A stretch of DNA of 11,360 nucleotides, from NCBI GenBank assembly GCA_035627675.1, contig DASPLH010000005.1, positions 1-11,360 of the forward strand, in the 5' to 3' direction. Shown one piece after another: positions 1-6,056 of the stretch. The notes beneath the pieces are model-generated. The model worked only from the letters and a program-made list of their open reading frames with translations. It made no database searches and had not been told where the DNA came from. The translations under genes were made by a program, and so were the position numbers. Position 1 is the first letter of the stretch. Each line of letters opens with the position of its first letter. The stretch comes from DASPLH01 sp035627675. GTDB lineage: Bacteria > Acidobacteriota > Terriglobia > Terriglobales > Acidobacteriaceae.

Positions 1-1
1 C

Positions 2-1681
2 TACCTTCGCTCGCTCGGGGACATCCAGGGCGGATCGCAATCGCAAGAGATTCTCAAGCGCGCCATCCTGCAATACGAGCAGATCGTCGGGCTGGATCCG
101 AAGAGCGTGGAGGACCACCTGCTGCTCGGTCGCCTGTATCGACTGAACAACCAGGGCGCGAAGGCGGAGCAGGAATTCAAGCAGGCAGTGCAGCTGGAGC
201 CGAACTCGGAAGAAGCCGTAACGACCTTGTCCTACCTCTACATCGAAGAGGGTGACACGAGCCGCGCACTGGCGATCCTGGAAGCGGTGCCCGAGGCGGA
301 ACGCACGGCGCGCGTGTACTCAGCGCTGGGTTTCACCTACGAGCAGAAGAAGGACTACAAGAACGCGATCGCCGCTTTCCAGAAAGCCGTCGAGCAGGAT
401 AAAGACAACCTGGACGCAGTGCGCGGGCTGGCGCAGAACCTGATGAGCGATGGCCAGATCGAAGCGGCGCTGGCGCAGTACCAGATGATCGCCGAGGCCG
501 ACCCGCAGGACGCGCAGAGCTATCAGCGGATGGCCGAGATCTACCGCCGCGACGGGAAGTTCGACCAGGCGCTGGAGTCGCTGAAGAAGGCGCAGGCGAT
601 CGTGCCGGACTCTCTCGAAGTTCCGTACAACATGGCGGTGATCTACGAGGGGATGGGGCGATTTGACGAGGCGTCGCAGATCCTGCAGGACCTGCTGAAG
701 CGCAGCGAGAAGGCGGACGGGACGTACACGACCGCCGAGCGAAACAACCGCGCAATCTTCATCGAGCGCCTCGGCTCGATCTATCGCCAACAGAACAAGA
801 CACAGGCTTCGGTGGACGCGTTCCGCAAGATGTTGCCGCTTGGCGAGGAGAATGCCGTTCGCGCCTACCAGGAGATGATCGAGACCTACCGCAGCGCCAA
901 GCAGTGGCAGCAGGCGACGGCCATCGCGCAGGAAGCCGCGCAGAAGATGCCGAACGACCGCGGACTCCAGATGGTGCTCGCCGGGCAGGAAGCGGATACG
1001 GGCAAGCCGGACGAAGCCATTGCGCGCGTAAGGGCAATGCTGAAGGGCACCCCGGAAGATCGCGAAGTGTGGATCACGCTGGCGCAGATGTACAGCCGCC
1101 TGCGGCGCTGGAAGGAAGCCGAGGAGGCCATCGGGCAGGCGCTGAAGCTTTCGACCAAGCCGGATGAAAAGAGTTACACCATGTTCGTGGCCGCTTCGAT
1201 GTACGAGCGGCAGAAGAAGTACGACCAGGCTGAAGATTACTTCCGCAAGATATTGGCGGAAGACCAGCGGAACGCCATGGTGTTGAATTACCTCGGGTAC
1301 ATGCTCGCCGACCGCGGCACGCGCCTGGAAGAAGCGCTGGGGTACATCCGCAAGGCCGTGCAACTCGATCCCCAGAACGGCGCGTACCTGGATTCGCTGG
1401 GCTGGGCGTACTTCAAGCTCGGCAAGTACGAGGACGCGGAGCAGGCGCTGCGCAAGGCCGTGGAGCGCATGGGAACCGATCCCACAGTGCACGATCACCT
1501 CGCTGACCTGTACCTGAAAACGGGACGCCTCAAACAGGCGGTGGCTCACTGGGAGAGAGCGCTGGACGAGTGGAAGCGTACGGTTCCGGCCGAAGTCGAG
1601 CCGAGCGATGTAGCCAAGGTCCAGAAGAAGCTTGAGAGCGCGCGCGTGAAGCTGGCCAAGCAGGCAGCTGCCGCCAAGTAG
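2..1681 (+). CDS. Tetratricopeptide-repeat (TPR) protein, 5' truncated by the window edge
   Basis: The frame is open from the left edge (first complete codon at base 2) to TAG at 1679-1681, giving 559 visible residues. A GTG at 107 lies inside the repeat array and is not a credible start; the true start is off the window. Almost the whole product is degenerate 34-residue TPR units, roughly a dozen, showing the usual pattern of a Gly/Ala at the helix turn, an aromatic residue and an Asp/Pro at the unit end (for example GRLYRLNNQ, AEIYRRDGKFDQALESLKKA, GWAYFKLGKYEDAEQALRKA). The C-terminal third (LNYLGYMLADRG, LDSLGWAYFKLGKYEDA, HDHLADLYLKTGR) resembles a block common in large bacterial TPR proteins. 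A basic, Ala/Lys-rich tail ends the protein. TPR arrays are protein-binding scaffolds; no catalytic domain is visible, so partner and compartment cannot be stated. An intrinsic terminator follows 50 bp after the stop, so it is probably the last gene of its unit. Confidence 0.9.
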   Translation, partial: YLRSLGDIQGGSQSQEILKRAILQYEQIVGLDPKSVEDHLLLGRLYRLNNQGAKAEQEFKQAVQLEPNSEEAVTTLSYLYIEEGDTSRALAILEAVPEAERTARVYSALGFTYEQKKDYKNAIAAFQKAVEQDKDNLDAVRGLAQNLMSDGQIEAALAQYQMIAEADPQDAQSYQRMAEIYRRDGKFDQALESLKKAQAIVPDSLEVPYNMAVIYEGMGRFDEASQILQDLLKRSEKADGTYTTAERNNRAIFIERLGSIYRQQNKTQASVDAFRKMLPLGEENAVRAYQEMIETYRSAKQWQQATAIAQEAAQKMPNDRGLQMVLAGQEADTGKPDEAIARVRAMLKGTPEDREVWITLAQMYSRLRRWKEAEEAIGQALKLSTKPDEKSYTMFVAASMYERQKKYDQAEDYFRKILAEDQRNAMVLNYLGYMLADRGTRLEEALGYIRKAVQLDPQNGAYLDSLGWAYFKLGKYEDAEQALRKAVERMGTDPTVHDHLADLYLKTGRLKQAVAHWERALDEWKRTVPAEVEPSDVAKVQKKLESARVKLAKQAAAAK

Positions 1682-1730
1682 TGGACCGGGCCCTCTCGCC
1701 GGGCGAGAAATGGTCACCCGGGTCAGGAAC

Positions 1731-1760
1731 AAGGCACCGCTTCGGCGGTGCCTTCGTTTT
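1731..1760 (+). terminator. Rho-independent terminator of the TPR gene
   Basis: A perfect 10-bp stem, AAGGCACCGC (1731-1740) pairing with GCGGTGCCTT (1745-1754), is closed by a TTCG tetraloop and followed by CGTTTT. It lies 50 bp after the TPR stop codon and before the dGTPase gene. Its stem overlaps the earliest possible start (GTG 1748) of the next reading frame, an argument for a later dGTPase start. Confidence 0.88.
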
Positions 1761-1781
1761 GGGGCGTACCTCGGCGGCGTC

Positions 1782-1810
1782 TTGCGTGGGCTGCGCGCGA
1801 CTTCTACACT
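1782..1810 (+). promoter_or_regulatory. Possible sigma-70 promoter of the dGTPase gene
   Basis: TTGCGT (1782-1787) and TACACT (1805-1810) are separated by 17 bp. The -10 box matches TATAAT at 4 of 6 positions and the -35 box matches TTGACA at 3 of 6. The expected transcription start, 7 nt after the -10 box, coincides with the A of the ATG at 1817. No Shine-Dalgarno sequence is present, so the mRNA could be leaderless. Assigned by eye only. Confidence 0.4.
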
Positions 1811-1816
1811 CGCCCT

Positions 1817-2950
1817 ATGCTTGCTCCCTATGCGGTGCGGGTGGAGGAGTCGCGCGGGCGGCGCTACCCGGAGCCTCCGCATGCCTACAGAGACGATTTT
1901 CAGCGCGATCGCGACCGCATCGTGCACGCACGCTCGTTCCGCAGGCTGGAGAACAAGACACAGGTCTTCACCAACCGCTACTCCGACCACTTCCGCAACC
2001 GCCTGACGCATACGATCGAGGTCGCGCAAATCTCGCGCACCATCGCGCAGGCCCTCCAGCTCAACACCAGCCTTGTGGAAGCCCTCGCACTGGTGCACGA
2101 CATCGGGCATCCGCCGTTCGGACACTCCGGCGAGAAGGCGCTGGACGAGGCCATGAGGCGGCACGGCGAACGCTTCGACCACAACCTGCACGCGTTGCGG
2201 ATCGTCGAGGTGTTCGAGGAACGCTACGCGGACTTCCCGGGTCTGAACCTGACGTTCGAGGTGCGCGAGGGAATCATCAAGCACTCGCGCGACTACCGCG
2301 CAGAGGAGCATCCGGAGCTGTCGGAATATCTGCTGGATCTGCGTCCTCCGCTGGAGGCGCAACTGATCGACCTGACGGACGAGATCGCCTACAACACTGC
2401 GGACCTCGACGACGGGTTCGAGTCGCGCCTGCTGGACGTGGGGGAGATACGGCGCGAGGTGCCGATTTTCGAGCGCTTCTATCGCGAAGCCGAGAAGCTT
2501 TACCCGACGGTGAGCACGAAGCTGAAGTTCAACGAGGCGCTGAAGCGCATGTTGAACCGCATGGTGGGCGACCTGATCGACACGACGCGGCAGCGCGTGC
2601 GGGAAGCGAAGGTCGAAACGCCCGGAGACGTGCGCCGCCATCCGGAGCGTATCGCGTCATTCAGCGTGGACGTGGACGCGGAGCGCAGGCAAGCGAAAGA
2701 GTTCCTGTACCGTTGCCTCTACTACAGCGAGCAACTGCGCGAGCAGAAGGCAGACGGCGAACGCATCGTGACCGAATTGTTCGACCACTGGATGCGCGAG
2801 CCCGGCACTTTGCCGCCCAGTTACCGCGAGATGATAGACAGGGGCGAGGAGAGCCGCGCGCGCGTGGTGTGCGACTACATCGCCGGCATGACCGACAAGT
2901 TCATCCTGGACCAGTACAAGGCTGTCATCGGGACACCAACCAGCGGGTGA
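1817..2950 (+). CDS. dgt: dGTPase-like HD-domain deoxynucleotide triphosphohydrolase
   Basis: This 377-residue protein belongs to the cytosolic Dgt family, which hydrolyses dGTP (or other dNTPs) to deoxynucleoside and triphosphate and so trims dNTP pools. Visible hallmarks are RRLENKTQV at 42-50, His65 in RLTHTIEVA, the HD pair His94-Asp95 in VHDIGHPPFGH (93-103), and Asp188 in LTDEIAYNTADLDDG. His65, His94, Asp95 and Asp188 are the expected metal ligands. The length and the RxxRL...NKTQV opening fit the shorter 'dGTPase-like' branch rather than the roughly 500-residue E. coli Dgt. I chose ATG 1817 because the longer option, GTG 1748, sits inside the upstream terminator and adds residues unlike the family. 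There is no ribosome binding site; a -10-like TACACT ends 6 nt before the ATG. The M48 protease gene follows after 74 bp. True nucleotide preference cannot be read from sequence. Confidence 0.93.
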   Translation: MLAPYAVRVEESRGRRYPEPPHAYRDDFQRDRDRIVHARSFRRLENKTQVFTNRYSDHFRNRLTHTIEVAQISRTIAQALQLNTSLVEALALVHDIGHPPFGHSGEKALDEAMRRHGERFDHNLHALRIVEVFEERYADFPGLNLTFEVREGIIKHSRDYRAEEHPELSEYLLDLRPPLEAQLIDLTDEIAYNTADLDDGFESRLLDVGEIRREVPIFERFYREAEKLYPTVSTKLKFNEALKRMLNRMVGDLIDTTRQRVREAKVETPGDVRRHPERIASFSVDVDAERRQAKEFLYRCLYYSEQLREQKADGERIVTELFDHWMREPGTLPPSYREMIDRGEESRARVVCDYIAGMTDKFILDQYKAVIGTPTSG

Positions 2951-2992
2951 CAACCGGCGCACTCAGGCCGTGGCCTTCGGCATCAGATTCGG

Positions 2993-2998
2993 TATCAT
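2993..2998 (+). promoter_or_regulatory. Possible -10 box upstream of the M48 protease gene
   Basis: TATCAT (5 of 6 matches to TATAAT) lies 26 nt before ATG 3025, in the 74-bp gap after the dGTPase gene. No convincing -35 box was found at 16-18 bp spacing, so this is a weak call; the gene may instead be read through from dgt. Confidence 0.25.
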
Positions 2999-3024
2999 TT
3001 CCGTCAGACACACGTCGAACGACT

Positions 3025-4158
3025 ATGGACAACCTTCGCCAACAGGACACGCCTGAGGCGCGTCGCTATAACCGGCTGCACCGCAGGCTCGGCATTGCCG
3101 ATGCGCTGCTCGGGCTGGCTATGCTGGCCATCCTGCTCGTCACCGGATGGTCGGGGGAGATCCGCGATTTCGCGTTCAACGTGTCGGGAGGCGCGAATTA
3201 CGTCCTGGCACTCTTCTTCTATGTGCTGGTGTTGTCGCTGCTGAGCAAGATCATCACGGCTCCGCTGGACTACTTCGGATTCCGCCTGGAACACGAGTAC
3301 CACCTCTCCAACCAGAGAACGCGCGCGTGGCTGTGGGACGAGGTGAAGGGCTGGCTGGTGGGACTGACGATCTCCGTGCTGCTCTCGCAGGTGCTGTACC
3401 TGGTCATTCGCAAAGAGCCGGACTTCTGGTGGGTTTGGGCGTGGCTGGCCTTCCTCGTGCTCTTCGTGGCCTTCGCGCAACTTGCGCCGGTCATCCTCTT
3501 CCCGATCTTCTACCGCTTCCGTTCCCTCGATAACGACGCGCTGCGCGAACGGCTGACGCGGCTGAGCGAGAAGGCGGGGACGCGGGTGCGCGGCGTGTAC
3601 GAGTGGAACCTGTCGGAGAAATCGAAGAAGGCGAACGCGGCGCTGATGGGACTCGGACGCACGCGAAGGATCGTGCTGGCCGACAACCTGCTCGCCAACT
3701 ACAGCGACGACGAGATCGAAGCGGTGCTGGCCCACGAACTCGGCCACCACGTCCATCGGCACATCGTGAAGAGCATCGCGCTACAGGCGGTGATCACCTT
3801 CGCAGGCTTCTGGGTGGTCAAGACCGTGTTGCGCCAGCCGCATCCGGAGTGGTTCCAGACACAGTACGATTTTGCCAACCTTCCCCTGATCATCATCACG
3901 ACGACACTGCTGTCGTTCCTGCTGCTGCCGGTGATGAACGCGTATTCGCGCTACAACGAGCGCCAGGCGGACCGCTACGCGCTGAAGTCGATCGCAAGCC
4001 CTGAGCCGTTCATCTCGGCCATGAACAAGCTCGCGGAACAGAACCTTGCCGAGCGCGAGCCGTCACGCATTGTCGAGTTGTTGTTCCATTCGCACCCGCC
4101 GATTGCAAAGCGAGTGGCGGCAGCGAGGGCGTGGAAACAGCAGGTGCAGGGAACGTGA
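3025..4158 (+). CDS. M48-family (Ste24/CAAX protease 1-like) membrane zinc metalloprotease
   Basis: This 377-residue integral membrane endopeptidase resembles the Ste24p/HtpX group, which in bacteria is tied to membrane-protein quality control; its substrate is unknown. The zinc-binding motif HELGHH is at 237-242 (His237, Glu238, His241), and the third ligand is most likely Glu312 in NERQAD (311-316). The C-terminal FHSHPPIAKRVAAA (354-367) is the family's conserved substrate-channel segment. Hydrophobic stretches near 24-41, 57-77, 110-127, 135-161, 248-268 and 286-305 are probable membrane helices, flanked by the DYFGFRLEHEYHLSNQRT motif (82-99) of Ste24-type enzymes. The frame stays open far upstream across the dGTPase gene, but that is chance in GC-rich DNA; ATG 3025 begins the family-like sequence. 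No clear Shine-Dalgarno sequence precedes it. The next gene's GTG overlaps this stop by 4 bp, so the two are probably co-translated. Confidence 0.93.
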   Translation: MDNLRQQDTPEARRYNRLHRRLGIADALLGLAMLAILLVTGWSGEIRDFAFNVSGGANYVLALFFYVLVLSLLSKIITAPLDYFGFRLEHEYHLSNQRTRAWLWDEVKGWLVGLTISVLLSQVLYLVIRKEPDFWWVWAWLAFLVLFVAFAQLAPVILFPIFYRFRSLDNDALRERLTRLSEKAGTRVRGVYEWNLSEKSKKANAALMGLGRTRRIVLADNLLANYSDDEIEAVLAHELGHHVHRHIVKSIALQAVITFAGFWVVKTVLRQPHPEWFQTQYDFANLPLIIITTTLLSFLLLPVMNAYSRYNERQADRYALKSIASPEPFISAMNKLAEQNLAEREPSRIVELLFHSHPPIAKRVAAARAWKQQVQGT

Positions 4159-4739
4159 GCGCGACTTGGGCGTTTGCAGTTCTAATCCTGTCCTGTACTT
4201 CGCTCTTTGCACAGAGTAGTCCGAACATCGCTGTCGAAACGGTAAACCTGCGAGTCACGCGAAGCGTGCTTGCGAAGATCGAATTCGAGAACTTTGAGTA
4301 TCCAGTTGCGTTCAAGGACGGCAGTGCCACACGGACAGTGATCTTGCGCAGCGGTCGATCTGCGACTGCTAGTCGAAGCCGTGAGGAGTATGAACTGGTA
4401 AGAGTATGGAGGTCCCATACTCCACAGGGACCGGTCGCGATCGTTTCACTATTGCAAATAGCAGTGGGTGGTAGTTCGTCCCAACATTACCTTGTTTATG
4501 TCTTCACCCAAGACAGCATTGGGAGCCGTTTGTTGCAGTTCCTGAAGATCGATGCGCAGGTGCCTGGTTCGGGAGTGGCTTTCGACTCGCAGCATCGCAC
4601 GTTGACAGTGAAGGGTCGATACAAAGATGAGTCCCCACACTGCTGTCCCAGGGAACTGGAAATCGTGAGCTACCGGTGGTCCGATGATGGCCGGTTCGTG
4701 CTGCATGACATCCACCGTCAGCCAGTTCCCGAACGGTAG
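4155..4739 (+). CDS. Small secreted protein of unknown function
   Basis: No family is confidently recognised. The 194-residue product from GTG 4155 starts with a signal-peptide-like segment (residues 2-20, SATWAFAVLILSCTSLFAQ), so it is probably periplasmic or exported. This start overlaps the protease stop as GTGA, and AGGTG at 4142-4146 could serve as its ribosome binding site. An upstream GTG (4131) would add eight residues. Cys163-Cys164-Pro in SPHCCPRELE followed by YRWSDDGRF resembles the end of LppP/LprE-like exported proteins, where a CCP motif precedes a Tyr-x-Trp strand; this is a hint only. Cys14 is not in a good lipobox. The gene is visibly poorer in G+C at third positions than its neighbours, suggesting weaker codon selection or later acquisition. 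The 4-bp overlap suggests translational coupling to the M48 protease and possibly a related envelope role. Confidence 0.7.
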   Translation: MSATWAFAVLILSCTSLFAQSSPNIAVETVNLRVTRSVLAKIEFENFEYPVAFKDGSATRTVILRSGRSATASRSREEYELVRVWRSHTPQGPVAIVSLLQIAVGGSSSQHYLVYVFTQDSIGSRLLQFLKIDAQVPGSGVAFDSQHRTLTVKGRYKDESPHCCPRELEIVSYRWSDDGRFVLHDIHRQPVPER

Positions 4740-4824
4740 CCCATCCCCGCTAGCTTTACGCCGAGGCCTCGCGCGGCTGGAGAAAGCGCCGCACTCGGGC
4801 TGAGGATTTTGGGGCATAGACTCA

Positions 4825-4858
4825 CCCAGAGCTTTCGCGCTTCGCGCGACGCTCTGGG
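4825..4858. repeat. Long hairpin with a two-part stem
   Basis: CCCAGAGC (4825-4832) pairs with GCTCTGGG (4851-4858). Inside it TCGCGC (4835-4840) pairs with GCGCGA (4844-4849) around a 3-nt TTC loop. The only interruption is a TT/C internal loop. No T-run follows on either strand, so it is not a classical intrinsic terminator. The central TTCGCGCTTCGCG resembles the core of the other hairpin repeats in this window. Confidence 0.6.
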
Positions 4859-4976
4859 CTGACCGAAGACACGCCCTCGCCTGCGGCTCGGGCTGGTGGA
4901 CGGCGGCAATTTGCAAATCGTTGTCGTTCTGATGACGATCCGTGCAATGGAGTTGTTCATCGCCGAAATACATAGA

Positions 4977-5006
4977 CCCTGAACGCCAGTGAAGAGGCGT
5001 TCAGGG
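4977..5006. repeat. Perfect 11-bp inverted repeat
   Basis: CCCTGAACGCC (4977-4987) and GGCGTTCAGGG (4996-5006) are exact reverse complements around the 8-nt loop AGTGAAGA. It lies in the convergent gap between the secreted-protein gene and kdsB. Neither side has a strong T-run, so a terminator role is possible but not typical. Confidence 0.6.
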
Positions 5007-5045
5007 TGACATCTTGGAAACATCGCTGGAACGGCGCGAGAACCA

Positions 5046-5134
5046 CCCCACGTTAGCTTCGCGGAACGTGGGGCACCGAACCGGTTGGTTCAGAACGGAG
5101 ATACCCCACGTTCGCTTCGCTAACGTGGGGCACC
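5046..5134. repeat. Pair of CCCCACGTT...AACGTGGGG hairpin repeats
   Basis: Two copies stand head to tail. Copy 1 pairs 5046-5054 with 5065-5073; copy 2 pairs 5104-5112 with 5122-5130. Both have perfect 9-bp stems, loops built on GCTTCGC, and the shared trailing sequence GGGGCACC. They are also preceded by a common GAACGG. They lie just past the kdsB stop, with no T-run, and belong to the same family as the four units at 10921-11150, in which the stem reads CCCACAT/ATGTGGG. Confidence 0.8.
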
Positions 5135-5158
5135 CGCAGCTTAGTAGCTCAGCAGCTT

Positions 5159-5890
5159 TCAGCTGCGTCCGGTTTCTCTGAGGATCTGCTCTACCCTCTT
5201 CACGTCGTCTTCGGTGTCGACGCCTACGGTGTCGAATGGCGTTTCTGCCACCCAGATCGGCACCCCGTTCTCGAGGAAGCGGAGTTGTTCGAGGCGTTCG
5301 CTGGCTTCCAGCGTTGACTCCGGCCAGCGGCAGAAGCGGTCGAGTGCCGAGCGCGCGTAGGCGTAGAAGCCGAGGTGTTTGAAGTAGCGGATGTCGCCCC
5401 GCTGGTCGCGATCGTAAGGGATCGCGGAGCGCGAGAAGTAGAGCGCGCGTCCGGCGGCGTCGGTGACGACCTTCACTGCATTCGGGTTGGAGACGTCGGG
5501 AGTGGAGCATGGCGTCTTCAACGTTCCGACCTCTACGCCTTCGCTCTGCATGAGGCCGAGCAGCGCGTCCAGGTGTTCGGGACGCGCGAGCGGTTCGTCT
5601 CCCTGCACGTTGACGTAGATGTCGGCGGCGACCTGTTGTGCGACTTCATAGACGCGGTCGGTGCCGCTGCGGCACTCGGGCGAAGTCATGCGCGCATTCC
5701 AGCCGTTGCGCTGGCAAAGGGCGAAGATCTCGTCGGAGTCGGTGGCGACGATCACATCGGCAAGTCCGCGGCAGGCGCGCGCGGCTTCGTACACGCGCTG
5801 GATCATCGGCTTGCCGGAGATTTCGCGGAGAGGTTTGCGCGGCAGACGCGTGGAGGCGATGCGGGCAGGAATGATGGCGATGGCGTTCAT
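5159..5890 (-). CDS. kdsB: 3-deoxy-manno-octulosonate cytidylyltransferase (CMP-Kdo synthetase)
   Basis: This cytosolic enzyme activates Kdo with CTP to CMP-Kdo, the donor used to attach Kdo to lipid A in lipopolysaccharide synthesis. The 243-residue length is close to the family's usual 245-250. Hallmarks are the nucleotide-binding IPARIASTRLPRKPL (7-21), ATDSDEI (49-55), CRSGTDR (73-79), NVQGDEP (94-100) with metal ligand Asp98, ERLEQLRFLENG (198-209), and GVDTEDD (223-229) with the second metal ligand Asp225. All key residues are present. The ATG at 5890 begins at the family-typical N-terminus. It has only a poor, badly spaced Shine-Dalgarno (CAGGG directly before ATG), and a TACACT box ends 7 nt upstream, so the mRNA may be leaderless. 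Downstream, on its own strand, come two CCCCACGTT hairpins. Its presence implies a Gram-negative envelope. Confidence 0.97.
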   Translation of the reverse strand: MNAIAIIPARIASTRLPRKPLREISGKPMIQRVYEAARACRGLADVIVATDSDEIFALCQRNGWNARMTSPECRSGTDRVYEVAQQVAADIYVNVQGDEPLARPEHLDALLGLMQSEGVEVGTLKTPCSTPDVSNPNAVKVVTDAAGRALYFSRSAIPYDRDQRGDIRYFKHLGFYAYARSALDRFCRWPESTLEASERLEQLRFLENGVPIWVAETPFDTVGVDTEDDVKRVEQILRETGRS

Positions 5891-5897
5891 CCCTGAC

Positions 5898-5903
5898 AGT
5901 GTA
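5898..5903 (-). promoter_or_regulatory. Possible -10 box of kdsB at leaderless spacing
   Basis: On the - strand TACACT occupies 5903-5898 and ends 7 nt before the kdsB ATG. It is identical to the hexamer before the dGTPase gene. A start 7 nt after the box would leave a one-base leader. No good -35 box stands 16-18 bp upstream. Confidence 0.35.
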
Positions 5904-5918
5904 CTGCGTGGGGGTGCA

Positions 5919-5975
5919 AGGTCCTTCGACTCGGAAGCGCATCGGTGGGCGCTTCCTCGCTCAGGATGACGAGCT
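5919..5975. repeat. Hairpin element of the GTCCTTCGACTC...CTCAGGATGAC type
   Basis: GGAAGCGC (5933-5940) pairs with GCGCTTCC (5949-5956) around an 8-nt loop. The stem is flanked by GGTCCTTCGACTC on the left and CGCTCAGGATGAC on the right. Flanks of this kind (CCTTCG...CTCAGGATGAC) are familiar from dispersed repeats in soil bacteria. Only one copy is in this window, so the repeat nature is inferred. It lies between kdsB and the OmpA terminator. Confidence 0.4.
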
Positions 5976-5998
5976 CGTCCGCCCAGCGAGGCGGCTTG

Positions 5999-6046
5999 GC
6001 CTACAACAAACGAAAGCCCCGGCCCTGGTGGGCCGGGGCTTTCGTT
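5999..6046 (-). terminator. Strong terminator of the long OmpA-family gene
   Basis: A perfect 17-bp stem (6009-6025 pairing with 6030-6046) with a 4-nt loop starts 10 bp past the OmpA stop. On the - strand it is followed by TTTGTTGTAG. The stem contains AAAGCCCCGGCCC and its complement. Given gene order it serves the - strand gene. It would also block + strand read-through, though the + side has only a weak T-run. Confidence 0.85.
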
Positions 6047-6056
6047 CCCGCATCGA

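Larger units (their letters stand above)
4740..5158. other. Convergent intergenic region with several hairpins, no gene
   Basis: This 419-bp gap lies between the stop of the secreted-protein gene (+) and the stop of kdsB (-). Short reading frames cross it on both strands but lack start signals and overlap repeats, so I call no gene. It holds four strong inverted repeats (4825-4858, 4977-5006, 5046-5073 and 5104-5130), listed separately. The section from about 4758 to 4905 looks like part of a longer GC-rich dispersed element, but only one copy is in the window, so this cannot be tested here. Confidence 0.6.

Noticed and set aside
1748..1816. N-terminal extension of the dGTPase from GTG 1748
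   Set aside because: The start lies inside the terminator hairpin of the preceding gene, and the extra 23 residues have no family resemblance.
320..2641. 773-codon open frame on the - strand opposite the TPR and dGTPase genes
   Set aside because: It runs antisense to two well-supported genes, is Arg/Leu/His-rich with no family resemblance, and ignores the terminator between them. Long antisense frames are expected in GC-rich coding DNA.
1681..3024. Long upstream extension of the M48 protease reading frame
   Set aside because: It overlaps the whole dGTPase gene in another frame and encodes Arg/Gly-rich sequence unlike any protease; the family-like sequence begins at ATG 3025.
4155..4210. Lipoprotein signal for the secreted protein (Cys14)
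   Set aside because: The residues before the cysteine (Ile-Leu-Ser) do not fit a good lipobox, no positive charge precedes the hydrophobic stretch, and a signal-peptidase I site after LFAQ is more plausible.
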